A DNA stretch of 64,000 bases from Paracoccaceae bacterium. GTDB lineage: Bacteria; Pseudomonadota; Alphaproteobacteria; Rhodobacterales; Rhodobacteraceae. Location: assembly GCA_017510335.1 (NCBI GenBank), contig JAFWNM010000034.1, positions 1 to 64,000 on the forward strand, in the 5' to 3' direction. The notes under the pieces were generated by a model that worked only from the letters and a program-made list of their open reading frames with translations, had not been told where the DNA came from and ran no database searches. Position 1 is the first letter of the stretch, and every line of letters starts with the position of its first letter. Made by a program: the position numbers and the translations under genes. Below, piece after piece: positions 55,333 to 64,000 of this stretch.

Positions 55333-56440
55333 CCGCGTTCATGTGCCCCTTGGGTCGCGTGCCTATGATGTCGTGATCGGGCGGGGCCTGATTGCACAAT
55401 CCGGCCAGATGATTGCGCCGTTTTTGCACCGTAGCCGTGTTCCCGTCCTGACAGAAACCCGCGTGGCCGCCGCCCATCTGGATGCGCTGATGGCTGGTCT
55501 GGCCACAGCCGGGATTGACAGCACCGCTCTGACACTGCCCCCCGGCGAGGGAACGAAGGGCTGGAACGGGTTGCAACATGCTGTGGAATGGCTGCTGGAT
55601 GAAAAGGTGGAACGCCGCGATGTGGTTGTGGCGCTGGGCGGCGGTGTGATCGGGGACCTGGGCGGGTTTGCATCGGCAGTGTTGCGGCGGGGGGTGCGCT
55701 TCGTGCAAATTCCAACATCGCTGCTGGCGCAGGTCGACAGTTCCGTGGGCGGCAAAACCGGCATCAACACCCGCCACGGCAAGAACCTTGTGGGGGCTTT
55801 CCACCAGCCGGCCCTTGTGCTTGCAGATATTGACGTGCTCGCTAGTCTGCCGCGCCGCGACTTTCTGGCCGGTTATGGCGAAGTGGTCAAATATGGGTTG
55901 CTGGGCGATGCAGCGTTCTTTGATTGGCTGGAACGTAACGGCCCTGCCATGGCAGGCGGCGATACGTCCCTGCGCCACTATGCTGTGCATCGGTCTGTCC
56001 AGATGAAGGCCGAAATCGTGGCACGCGATGAAACCGAACAGGGCGACCGCGCGCTTTTGAACCTTGGGCATACCTTCTGCCACGCGCTGGAAGCGGCCAC
56101 CGGCTATGGTGAGCGGTTGCTGCATGGCGAAGGGGTGGCCATCGGGTGCGCGCTGGCGTTCGAATTGTCCGCACGCATGGGGCTGTGCGCGCAGGAAACG
56201 CCCGGGCGCGTGCGCGCACATCTGCGCCAGATGGGCATGGCCACGGACCTGGCTGATATTGCGGGTGACCTGCCCCCGCCAGAGGGGCTGATTGCCCTGA
56301 TGGGGCAGGACAAGAAGGTGCAGGACGGGCGTTTGCGGTTCATTCTGGCGCGCGATATCGGCGCGGCCTTCGTCTGTGATGATGTGCCTGCTGACCTGTT
56401 GCATGCGGTGCTGGCAGACGCGCTAGCCTCGCGCGGCTAG
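55322..56440 (+). CDS. aroB: 3-dehydroquinate synthase
   Basis: 372-aa NAD-dependent enzyme, second step of the chorismate pathway. NAD-binding ALGGGVIGDLGGFASAVLRRG, metal ligands in GEVVKYG, NLGHTFCHALE and LLHGEGVAIG. The ATG at 55322 lies within the end of aroK, so the two are coupled. Followed by a 320-nt non-coding stretch. Confidence 0.96.
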   Translation: MKTDRVHVPLGSRAYDVVIGRGLIAQSGQMIAPFLHRSRVPVLTETRVAAAHLDALMAGLATAGIDSTALTLPPGEGTKGWNGLQHAVEWLLDEKVERRDVVVALGGGVIGDLGGFASAVLRRGVRFVQIPTSLLAQVDSSVGGKTGINTRHGKNLVGAFHQPALVLADIDVLASLPRRDFLAGYGEVVKYGLLGDAAFFDWLERNGPAMAGGDTSLRHYAVHRSVQMKAEIVARDETEQGDRALLNLGHTFCHALEAATGYGERLLHGEGVAIGCALAFELSARMGLCAQETPGRVRAHLRQMGMATDLADIAGDLPPPEGLIALMGQDKKVQDGRLRFILARDIGAAFVCDDVPADLLHAVLADALASRG

Positions 56441-56761
56441 AGCATGTCAGGGAGCTGAGCAAGGGCGGTTTTTGGCCTTAAGGGGACGTTCGGGGGTGCC
56501 GCGAAGTGCCCGACCGCGGGGGGGCGCTCCCACGATTTTGGCGGGCAGTTTATGCTGCGGCCTACTGCGACGGTTCAAGGGTGCTGAACGGTGAATAGCG
56601 CCCGCCCGGGGGGCGGTCGGGCGCTGCGCGGCGGCGCGCACGCGCGCCTTGATTCCGCGCTGGGGCATTCCTTCAACGTCCCCTTCAGGCCACGAACGCA
56701 TGTCCCGGCCACGCCCAATCCAGTCCCCTGACGCCCTTTTTTGGTATTGGCCTTGGCGCAG
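56441..56761. other. GC-rich non-coding stretch with a large inverted repeat
   Basis: No gene seen. From 56505 to 56625 two arms can pair: AGTGCCCGACCGC (56505-56517) with GCGGTCGGGCGCT (56613-56625), and inside it GGGCGCT (56522-56528) with AGCGCCC (56597-56603), around a 68-nt loop. The right arm can also fold on itself (GCGCCCG ... CGGGCGC). It may be a structured RNA, a dispersed repeat or a terminator-like barrier between convergent genes; no T-run follows either arm. Confidence 0.5.
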
Positions 56762-57181
56762 TCAGTCCTGCCAAGGCGCAATGGTTGCGATTTCCCCGTC
56801 GGACCAGCCGAAATGATGCGCCAGTTCGTGGATGAACACATGGGCAACCAGCGCCCCCAGTTCTATGTCCCCTCGGGTCACCCATTCATCCAGAATGGGG
56901 CGCCGGAACAGCCAGATGGTGTCTGGCTCCATCGGTTGGTCCATCACGGATTTTTCGGTCAGCGGAATACCACTATACAGCCCCGTCAGTTCGAAGGGAT
57001 CATCAAGCCCCAGTTCCGCCAGCATCGCATCAGGCGCGAAATCGACAATCCGCACTGCGATATGGCCCGCCGCCTGCCCAAAAGGCGCAGGCAGGGTATC
57101 AAGCGTCTGCGCCACGATCTGTTCGAACACGGTTTCGTCCGGCGGCAGGCATGTGGGCCAGTGCTGCGTTTCATCTGTCAT
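56762..57181 (-). CDS. Zincin-like metallopeptidase family protein
   Basis: 139-aa DUF1025-type small zincin. The HExxH motif is HELAHHFGWSD near the C-terminus, preceded by DEWVTRGDIELGALVAHVFI. N-terminal region matches the family pattern of FEQIVAQTLDTLP. Function unknown; predicted cytoplasmic. The ATG at 57181 gives standard length. Divergent from gltX. Confidence 0.88.
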   Translation of the reverse strand: MTDETQHWPTCLPPDETVFEQIVAQTLDTLPAPFGQAAGHIAVRIVDFAPDAMLAELGLDDPFELTGLYSGIPLTEKSVMDQPMEPDTIWLFRRPILDEWVTRGDIELGALVAHVFIHELAHHFGWSDGEIATIAPWQD

Positions 57182-57274
57182 GGTGGTGCCTTTGTTCAAA
57201 CCTGTTTCAAAGCACGGGGCTTGCACTGGAGCAAGGCTTGTGAAAAAGCATGAACCAATCAGGAGGTCTTTTCC

Positions 57275-58603
57275 ATGTCCAAGATCGTCACCCGCTTCGC
57301 GCCCTCTCCCACAGGGTATCTGCATATCGGCAATTTGCGCACTGCGTTGTTCAACTATCTGATTGCCCGCAAATCGGGGGGGGAGTTCATCCTTCGGCTG
57401 GATGACACGGATCAGGAACGCTCCAAGCAGGAATATATCGACGGTATCCAGCAGGATCTGGACTGGCTGGGCATTGGCTGGGACCGTATCGAACAGCAAT
57501 CGACCCGACTTGACCGCTATAAGGAAGCTGCCGACACATTGCGCGCGGATGGCCGTTTTTACGAGTGTTTTGAAACGCCGGGTGAACTGGACCTGAAGCG
57601 CAAGAAACAACTGAACATGGGCCGTCCGCCGGTGTATGACCGCGCTGCACTGGATATGGAAGATGCCACGCGCCTGCGGCTGCGCGCCGAACGCGACGGC
57701 TATTGGCGTTTCTTGCTGGACCAGACACGCATTGAATGGACAGACGGCATCCTTGGCCCGCTGTCAATTGACGCGGCGTCTGTGTCCGACCCTGTGCTGA
57801 TCCGCGCTGATGGGCAGGTCCTGTATACACTGGCCTCGGTGGTGGATGACATGGATATGGGGGTCACGCATATTGTGCGCGGGTCCGACCATGTGACCAA
57901 TACGGCAACGCAAATCCAGATTATTCAGGCGCTGGGCGGGGCGGCCCCGTCCTTTGCCCATCATTCCCTGTTGACCGGCCCGCAGGGGGAAGCGCTGTCC
58001 AAGCGTCTGGGCACGCTGTCCTTGCGCGATCTGCGTGCGCAGGGCGTAACCCCAATGGCGCTGTTGTCGCTGATGGCGCGGCTCGGGTCCAGCCAGCCGG
58101 TGGAATTGCGCGCCTCGCTGGACGAGGTATCCGAAGGGTTCGACCTGTCGCAATTCGGGTCCGCGCCCACCAAGTTCGATGCCGAAGATCTGTGGCCGCT
58201 AACGCGCGCTGACATGCAATCCCGCCCCTATGACGCTGTTGCAGGTGATCTGGCGGCATTGGGTGTGCCTGCGGAGATTGCGCCGCAATTCTGGCAGGTG
58301 GCGCGCGAAAATATCACCCGGCTGGAAGATGTCGGCCCGTGGTGGACACTGTGCCAGCAGGGTGCCGCCCCCGTAATCGACCCAGAGGATGCGGATTTCG
58401 TGGCCGAAGCGCTGACATTGCTGCCGCCCCCGCCTTATGGGCCGACCGCGTGGAAGGACTGGACCGACGCAGTGAAGGCGCAGACCGGGCGCAAGGGGCG
58501 GGCCTTGTTCATGCCCTTACGCAAGGCATTGACGGGGCAGGCGCATGGCCCTGACATGGCCGCGCTGATGCCACTTTTGCAACATGTGCGCGCAAAAGGG
58601 TAA
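57275..58603 (+). CDS. gltX: Glutamate--tRNA ligase
   Basis: 442-aa class I synthetase. HIGH motif LHIGN at residues 16-20, KMSKS-type motif EALSKRLG, Rossmann core and a C-terminal anticodon-binding domain. The sequence RFAPSPTGYLHIGNLRTALFNYL is diagnostic. Rhodobacterales often have two gltX copies; this may be the second, shorter type. A GGAGG ribosome site precedes the ATG. Confidence 0.95.
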   Translation: MSKIVTRFAPSPTGYLHIGNLRTALFNYLIARKSGGEFILRLDDTDQERSKQEYIDGIQQDLDWLGIGWDRIEQQSTRLDRYKEAADTLRADGRFYECFETPGELDLKRKKQLNMGRPPVYDRAALDMEDATRLRLRAERDGYWRFLLDQTRIEWTDGILGPLSIDAASVSDPVLIRADGQVLYTLASVVDDMDMGVTHIVRGSDHVTNTATQIQIIQALGGAAPSFAHHSLLTGPQGEALSKRLGTLSLRDLRAQGVTPMALLSLMARLGSSQPVELRASLDEVSEGFDLSQFGSAPTKFDAEDLWPLTRADMQSRPYDAVAGDLAALGVPAEIAPQFWQVARENITRLEDVGPWWTLCQQGAAPVIDPEDADFVAEALTLLPPPPYGPTAWKDWTDAVKAQTGRKGRALFMPLRKALTGQAHGPDMAALMPLLQHVRAKG

Positions 58604-58721
58604 CAGGCGCCCCGCTGGGACAGTCAGGTTTCCTGCAATTCGTTTTTTTGAAAAGACATCCCTGCCGCTAGGCGTTAGTGTTTGCTTATTGTGGTGAACC
58701 TTTTGTGCCGGTGGGGGTGTC

Positions 58722-60731
58722 ATGCGTGTGATAAAGGCTTTTGTGGCTGTCATACTGGGGCTTGCGGTGCTGGTCGCGGCGGCCCTGTTCCTGTTGCCGT
58801 CTGAACGCATCGCGCAGATCGCCGCCCAGCAGTTCCAGACAGCGACGGGGCGCAGCCTGACGATTGATGGCGCTGTCCGGCCCAGTTTTTACCCCGTCAT
58901 CGGGGCTACCGCGAATGGCATTTCCATTGGCAATGCCGACTGGGCGGATGACATACCCTTGCTAAGCGCCGAGCAGATGGAAATCGGGCTTGATCTGGCG
59001 GCGTTGATGCGCGGTGACATCCAGATTGAACGGATCGTTTTGCAAGCGCCGGCGATTGACCTGCGGCGCAACAGTGACGGGCGCGGGAATTGGGAAATAG
59101 CCCTGCGCGCCAGCGCGCCCCCGCCCGCAGACAGTCCCGGCGCCACCACCCCCGACACCCGCCCGCGCGCCTTTTCCCTGGGGGTGGGCCGGATACAGGA
59201 CGGGCGGTTGCGGTTCCGCGATGCCGCATCGGGCACCGATATTTCCCTGTCCGGGCTGGAGGCCAGCTTCGCCTTGCCTGCACTGGACGGGCCTGCCGAA
59301 ATAACCCTTGGCGCACAGATCAACAGCCAGCCTTTGCAGATTGAACTTGCGACAGACAATGTCGCCCGCCTGATGAGCGGGGCTGTGGTGGGCCTAAGCC
59401 TCGATCTGGGGGTGGCGGGGGCGCGCGCGCAGTTTTCCGGCCGCGCCGGTCTGGCCGACATGATTGCCGAAGGGCGGCTGGATGCCGATATCCCCGCCTT
59501 GCGCCCTGTGGTGCAGGCACTTGGCCGCGCGGGCGGGGACATGCCGCCCGCCTATCTGCCGCTTGGGTTTTCGGGGCAGATCACGCGCACGGCGGATGGA
59601 ACGATCTATGCCCGTGATGCAACTCTGGCGGCGGGTGCGTTGCGTGTCGAAGGGGGCGTTGATCTGGAACTGGCGGGCGCGCGCCCGAAACTGACAGGGC
59701 AACTGTCGGGCGATGTGCTGGATTTGCGCAGCGCAGGCGGGGGCAGGGGGGGCGATGCGACGCGCCCGCAATCGGGTGCTGCGGCGCAGGGCTGGTCGCG
59801 CGATGTGATCGATGCAAGCGCGCTGGGGCTGCTGGACGCCGAACTGTCGCTTGCCTTCAACACTGTCCAGACAGATATGGCCACATTCGGGCGGTCGCGT
59901 GTGACAGTCAGTCTGGAGAATGCGCGCGCGGTTCTTGATTTGCGCGAAACAACAATTTTCGGCGGCAGGCTTTCGGGGCAGTTCGTGGCCAATAACAGGT
60001 CGGGGCTGTCGGTGCGTGCGGATCTGGCCGCGCGCGAAATATCGCTGCTGCCCATGTTGACGGAAATGGCGGATTACCGGCGTCTTCAGGGGCGCGCCAA
60101 TATGGATATCAATGTGTTGGGGGTGGGCAACTCGGTTCATGCCATCATGAACAGCCTGAATGGCACGGGCGCAATCCGGTTTGATCAGGGCGAAATCATA
60201 GGGTTTGATCTGGCAGGCATGCTGCGCAATCTGGACATGTCCTATATGGGCGAGGGCAACCGCACAGTATATGACAGTATTACCGGCACATTTACAGTGG
60301 CAGACGGGGTTCTGCGCAACGACGACCTGGCGCTTTCTGCGCCGCGTTTTTCGGTGGCAGGGCGCGGAACGGTGTCCGTGGGGGCGCGCACGCTGGATTA
60401 CCGGATTGTCCCCGCCGCCTTGCGCAGCGAAGGCGAAGAAGTGTTGCGCGTGCCGCTGATGATCACCGGCCCCTGGGATGCGCCCCGTTTCCGGCTGGAC
60501 CTGGAAGCGCTGGCGCGGGAACAATTGCGTGTGGAACAGGAACGGCTGGAGGATCTGGCCCGCGAAGAAGCCCGCCGTCTGGAAGACCGCGCGCGCCAAC
60601 AGGCCGAAGACCGCATTGAACGCGAACTGGGCGTGCAACGTCAGGAAGGCGAACGTCTGGAAGATACGTTGCGCCGGGGCGTTGAACAGGAATTGGGCAA
60701 CCGCCTGCGCGGGTTACTGGGCGGGAACTGA
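58722..60731 (+). CDS. AsmA-family envelope protein
   Basis: 669 aa. One N-terminal membrane helix (VIKAFVAVILGLAVLVAAALFLLP), then AsmA-type repeats of a lipid-binding beta groove (ITLGAQINSQPLQIEL, LDLGVAGARAQFSGRAG, SGQFVANNRSGLSVRADLA), the GTGAIRFDQGEIIGFDL and GTVSVGARTLDYRIVPAAL blocks, and a highly charged coiled-coil tail (QERLEDLAREEARRLED...). AsmA-like proteins are thought to carry phospholipids between membranes. The tail is longer and more charged than usual. Confidence 0.9.
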   Translation: MRVIKAFVAVILGLAVLVAAALFLLPSERIAQIAAQQFQTATGRSLTIDGAVRPSFYPVIGATANGISIGNADWADDIPLLSAEQMEIGLDLAALMRGDIQIERIVLQAPAIDLRRNSDGRGNWEIALRASAPPPADSPGATTPDTRPRAFSLGVGRIQDGRLRFRDAASGTDISLSGLEASFALPALDGPAEITLGAQINSQPLQIELATDNVARLMSGAVVGLSLDLGVAGARAQFSGRAGLADMIAEGRLDADIPALRPVVQALGRAGGDMPPAYLPLGFSGQITRTADGTIYARDATLAAGALRVEGGVDLELAGARPKLTGQLSGDVLDLRSAGGGRGGDATRPQSGAAAQGWSRDVIDASALGLLDAELSLAFNTVQTDMATFGRSRVTVSLENARAVLDLRETTIFGGRLSGQFVANNRSGLSVRADLAAREISLLPMLTEMADYRRLQGRANMDINVLGVGNSVHAIMNSLNGTGAIRFDQGEIIGFDLAGMLRNLDMSYMGEGNRTVYDSITGTFTVADGVLRNDDLALSAPRFSVAGRGTVSVGARTLDYRIVPAALRSEGEEVLRVPLMITGPWDAPRFRLDLEALAREQLRVEQERLEDLAREEARRLEDRARQQAEDRIERELGVQRQEGERLEDTLRRGVEQELGNRLRGLLGGN

Positions 60732-60734
60732 CCC

Positions 60735-62033
60735 TTACGCCCCGCCCAGTTCCTTCAACCCATACGCCACCCAGGCCCCTGCCACAGCCATAAACGCAAA
60801 CAGCGCCAGCGTGACATGTGCCCCGGCCAATGCGGCCAGCGCGCCAAAAATGCCGCTTGCCAGCAGCACTACCCCGATCACTGTGTTCGATATGGCTGTG
60901 TATATCGCCCGTTTGTCCGGCCCCACCATATCCACCAGATAGGTGGAACGCCCCAGCCGCACGCCTTGATGGGACAGCGCAAGCGCGAACAGCGCAAGCG
61001 GCAGCGCCCAGATGGTTTGCGCCAGCCCGGCCGCGCTGAACCCCAGCGCCATGCCCAGTGCAACCGCCCCTGTCACCCCGGTCAGGATCAGCACCTTGCG
61101 CGCGGAAATATCGGCCAACCTGCCCCAGAAATAGCTTGATACCAGCCCCGCCAGCGCCGATGCCGCGACCAGCGCCCCCAACCCTTCCAGCGCGGCCCCC
61201 GCCGCCCCCGATGCCATCACCACCAGATAGGGGGGGGCCAGCGCGGTGGATGTCAGCAACCCGCGCGCCACAATAAAGCGCGCCAGTTGCCTGTCTTCGC
61301 GCAAGTAGCGCAGGTTCGCCAGCGCCGCCTGCCACCCGTTGCCGCCCCCATCGGTTGCGCCGTCCTCTTCTGCCAGGCCCGCGAAAATGCCCGCTGCCGC
61401 CATCCATGCCAGCGCCGCCAAGGCCACCGCCCCCAAAACAATGCCTGCGCGGGCGTCTGAAAACACCATCAGCATGAAGGCGAAACTTAGCGTCACGCCA
61501 GCAGCGCCACTGCCCGCCAGCCCTGTGACCGTGCCGCGCCGTGTTTTTGCGATCGTTTTGCCCAACACATCCTTATAGGCCACTGACGCCACCGACCGCG
61601 ACAGGGCCACCAGCGCCAGACCGGCCAGTATGGTAACCCCTGCACTGGTGCCCGACATCATTACCGCCGCCAGTAAGATGACTGCCGCGCCTGCACCCTG
61701 GCCCATTGCCGCGGCAACCCATGCCCATTTGCGCCGTGCCATGGCGCGAATGCGCGCTGCAGTGAACAGTTGCGGCAGCAATGCACCCGCTTCGCGCACG
61801 GGAACCAGTAGCCCCACCAACCCGGCAGGCGCGTCAAGATGGGTCATCAGCCATGCCAGCACCAGCTTGGGGTCGGCCAGCCCGTCAGCTGCCTTGCTCA
61901 GGCCAAGCGCGCTGGCATGGCGCAGGAAATTGGCCGGTTGTTCCTTGCAGGCCGCATCGCTGATGTCCTTGCAAACCCGTCCGTCATCATCTGATGTCAA
62001 GCTGTCAAAGGCGTTTTGCACAGCAGGCCGCAT
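60735..62033 (-). CDS. MFS transporter
   Basis: 432-aa major facilitator with about 12 helices. A 60-residue acidic, cysteine-containing N-terminal region ([13 protein letters not shown]) comes before the first helix. Motifs such as [17 protein letters not shown] and [17 protein letters not shown] appear at the usual loop positions. The substrate is unknown. Stop lies 3 nt after the asmA stop, facing it; the start is divergent from thrS. Confidence 0.85.
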   Translation of the reverse strand: MRPAVQNAFDSLTSDDDGRVCKDISDAACKEQPANFLRHASALGLSKAADGLADPKLVLAWLMTHLDAPAGLVGLLVPVREAGALLPQLFTAARIRAMARRKWAWVAAAMGQGAGAAVILLAAVMMSGTSAGVTILAGLALVALSRSVASVAYKDVLGKTIAKTRRGTVTGLAGSGAAGVTLSFAFMLMVFSDARAGIVLGAVALAALAWMAAAGIFAGLAEEDGATDGGGNGWQAALANLRYLREDRQLARFIVARGLLTSTALAPPYLVVMASGAAGAALEGLGALVAASALAGLVSSYFWGRLADISARKVLILTGVTGAVALGMALGFSAAGLAQTIWALPLALFALALSHQGVRLGRSTYLVDMVGPDKRAIYTAISNTVIGVVLLASGIFGALAALAGAHVTLALFAFMAVAGAWVAYGLKELGGA

Positions 62034-62179
62034 CCGGTCCCTCCGGTCTAATTTGCCACAGTGTAACCTCGGTAAACGATGTCAGCTTGACTTTCGTTCC
62101 CTTGAAAGCGAAATCAAGCCCCCGACATAACCCGCAACCGGGCGTTCCGTGGGCGCCAAAACGACGAGGAGCACGGCCA

Positions 62180-64000
62180 ATGGCCCAGATTTCCCTTAAA
62201 TTCCCCGATGGCAATATGCGCGAATTCGCAGCAGGCATAACCCCTGCCGAAGTGGCTGCATCCATTTCCACATCCTTGGCCAAGAAAGCCATTTCCGCCA
62301 CTGTGAACGGCGCGCATTTCGACCTGCAATGGCCGATCGAGCATGACGCAAGCATTGCCATTCACACCCTGCAAGATGACGCGCAGGCGCTGGAACTGAT
62401 CCGCCACGATCTGGCGCATATCATGGCGCGTGCGGTGCAGGAAATCTGGCCCGATGTGAAAGTGACAATTGGCCCGGTGCGCGACAAGGGGTGGTTTTAT
62501 GATTTCGACCGCGCAGAACCGTTTGTCCCCGATGACCTTGCGCAGATCGAAGCAAAGATGCGCGATATCATCAACGCCCGCGATCGTGTGCGCACCGAAA
62601 TCTGGGACCGCGCCCGCGCCATCCAGCACTACAAGGACGCAGGCGAGCCGTTCAAGATTGAACTGATAGACCGCATCCCCGAAGGGGAACCGCTGCGCAT
62701 GTATTGGCATGGCCACTGGCAGGATCTGTGCCGTGGCCCGCATCTGCAAAACACCGCGCAAGTGCCTGCAGATGCCTTCAAGCTGATGAATATTGCCGGT
62801 GCCTATTGGCTGGGCGACAGCACGCGCCCCATGTTGCAGCGCATCTACGGCGTGGCCTTCAAGAACCGCAGTGACCTGAAGGCCCATCTGACCATGCTGG
62901 AGGAAGCGGCCAAACGCGACCACCGCAAGCTGGGCCGCGAAATGGACCTGTTCCACATGCAGGAAGAAGCCCCCGGTCAGGTGTTCTGGCACCCCAATGG
63001 CTGGTCCATCTATACCAGCCTGCAAGATTACATGCGCCGCCAGCAGCGCAAGGACGGCTATGTCGAGGTGAACACCCCCCAGGTGGTCAACCGCAAGCTA
63101 TGGGAGGATTCAGGCCATTGGGACAATTATCAGGAAAATATGTTCATCGTCGAGGTTGACGAGGATCACGCCCGCGAAAAAACCATCAACGCACTCAAAC
63201 CGATGAACTGTCCCTGCCATGTGCAGATCTACAACCACGGGCTGAAATCTTACCGGGATCTGCCTTTGCGCATGGCCGAATTCGGGTCATGCGCCCGCTA
63301 TGAACCTTCAGGCGCGCTGCATGGCATCATGCGCGTGCGCGGCTTCACACAAGATGACGGGCATATCTTCTGCACCGAAGACCAGATCGAGGCGGAATCA
63401 AAGAAATTCATTGAATTCCTGTCAGGGGTCTATGCCGATCTGGGCTTCGATCAATGGCGCATCAAGCTGTCCACCCGCCCTGAAAAGCGCATCGGCAGCG
63501 ATGAAAGCTGGGACCGGGTCGAGGCCGCGCTGGGCAATGCCTGCCGCGCGGCAGGGCATGAATATGAACTGTTCCCCGGCGAAGGCGCGTTCTACGGCCC
63601 GAAGCTGGAATTCGTGCTGACCGATGCGATTGGCCGCGACTGGCAATGCGGCACCCTGCAGGTGGACCCCAACCTGCCCGAACGGCTGGGTGCGGCCTAT
63701 ATCGGTGCAGATGGGGGCAAACACCGCCCCGTTATGCTGCACCGCGCGGTGCTGGGCAGTTTCGAACGCTTCATCGGCATGCTGATCGAAAACTTCGCAG
63801 GTAAACTGCCCTTCTGGCTGGCCCCGCGTCAGGTGGTTGTCGCCTCCATCGTGTCCGACGCCGATGACTATTGCCGCGAGGTTCTGAACACTCTGAACGC
63901 TGCAGGCATCCGCGCCGAACTGGATTTGCGCAACGAAAAAATCAACTACAAGGTGCGCGAGCATTCCGTGGGCAAGGTGCCGGTCATTCTGGCCATTGGT
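62180..64000 (+). CDS. thrS: Threonine--tRNA ligase (3' truncated by window edge)
   Basis: The frame from ATG 62180 is open to the last base (607 codons), so the gene runs on beyond 64000. TGS domain residues 1-60, editing domain with His76, His80 (RHDLAH), Cys184 and His188 (DLCRGPH), class II core with zinc ligands Cys344 (MNCPCH), His395 (QDDGHIF) and a later His in [10 protein letters not shown], and the start of the anticodon domain ([14 protein letters not shown]). A GAGGAG site precedes the ATG. Full length should be about 650 residues. Confidence 0.96.
   Translation, partial: MAQISLKFPDGNMREFAAGITPAEVAASISTSLAKKAISATVNGAHFDLQWPIEHDASIAIHTLQDDAQALELIRHDLAHIMARAVQEIWPDVKVTIGPVRDKGWFYDFDRAEPFVPDDLAQIEAKMRDIINARDRVRTEIWDRARAIQHYKDAGEPFKIELIDRIPEGEPLRMYWHGHWQDLCRGPHLQNTAQVPADAFKLMNIAGAYWLGDSTRPMLQRIYGVAFKNRSDLKAHLTMLEEAAKRDHRKLGREMDLFHMQEEAPGQVFWHPNGWSIYTSLQDYMRRQQRKDGYVEVNTPQVVNRKLWEDSGHWDNYQENMFIVEVDEDHAREKTINALKPMNCPCHVQIYNHGLKSYRDLPLRMAEFGSCARYEPSGALHGIMRVRGFTQDDGHIFCTEDQIEAESKKFIEFLSGVYADLGFDQWRIKLSTRPEKRIGSDESWDRVEAALGNACRAAGHEYELFPGEGAFYGPKLEFVLTDAIGRDWQCGTLQVDPNLPERLGAAYIGADGGKHRPVMLHRAVLGSFERFIGMLIENFAGKLPFWLAPRQVVVASIVSDADDYCREVLNTLNAAGIRAELDLRNEKINYKVREHSVGKVPVILAIG

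Noticed and set aside
1-64000. CRISPR arrays, insertion sequences, prophage or defence islands
   Set aside because: No regularly spaced repeats, transposases, integrases other than XerD, or known defence genes were seen.

Overview
The window is a stretch of chromosome from a Rhodobacteraceae-type alphaproteobacterium (order Rhodobacterales). The evidence is the high GC content, the divergent fabI-fabB-fabA / irr block, the murB-ddl-ftsQAZ-lpxC-bamD-recN order, the pyrH-frr-uppS-cdsA-dxr-rseP-bamA-ompH-fabZ-lpxA-lpxI-lpxB order, and several small proteins that I associate with this family. Most of the window is core housekeeping DNA. I see no insertion sequence, prophage, integron or CRISPR array.

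Layout. 1-2024: end of an FtsX/YbbP-type ABC permease, then a tandem crcB fluoride-channel pair. 2050-3450: an AT-rich foreign-looking patch with a GT61 glycosyltransferase gene whose 5' part lies in other frames, separated by two homopolymer runs. 3656-6799: type II fatty acid synthesis genes fabI, fabB, fabA, divergent from the iron regulator irr. 6882-11443: small exported proteins, DUF1643, truB, a phosphodiester glycosidase, rbfA and dapB. 11786-22586: murB, ddl, ftsQ, ftsA, ftsZ (with terminator), lpxC, bamD, recN and a lipoprotein. 22720-28998: a 69-aa conserved protein, tRNA-His, nadD, a PBP4-type carboxypeptidase, accC-accB, and divergently a ScfR/RamB-type regulator. 29190-32607: response regulator, small membrane protein, and a symporter-fused histidine kinase. 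32696-39511: aminopeptidase N, CAP-domain protein, photolyase/cryptochrome with DUF2256, AraC regulator, miaA. 39621-51994: a long envelope-biogenesis run from pyrH to lpxB. 51951-57181: xerD, a TTG-started 537-aa exported protein coupled to a 44-aa membrane peptide, aroK-aroB, a structured non-coding element, and a zincin. 57275-64000: gltX, an AsmA-like protein, an MFS transporter, and thrS running off the right edge.

Functional theme. The window carries much of the machinery for building and dividing the envelope: fatty acids (accBC, fabABIZ), lipid A (lpxC, lpxA, lpxI, lpxB), phospholipid and isoprenoid carriers (cdsA, dxr, uppS), peptidoglycan precursors (dapB, murB, ddl, dacB), divisome (ftsQ, ftsA, ftsZ) and outer-membrane assembly (bamA, bamD, ompH, rseP).

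I found no clear new defence or mobile system. The points most worth a second look are: the GT61 gene broken at an A9 and a C7 run; the ScfR regulator with three helically phased TGTAAA boxes beside an orphan receiver / symporter-kinase cluster; a 20-bp palindrome between fabA and irr; two copies of a palindromic element, each sitting between convergent genes; the very long FtsQ N-terminus; the asymmetric CrcB pair; and the structured element after aroB.
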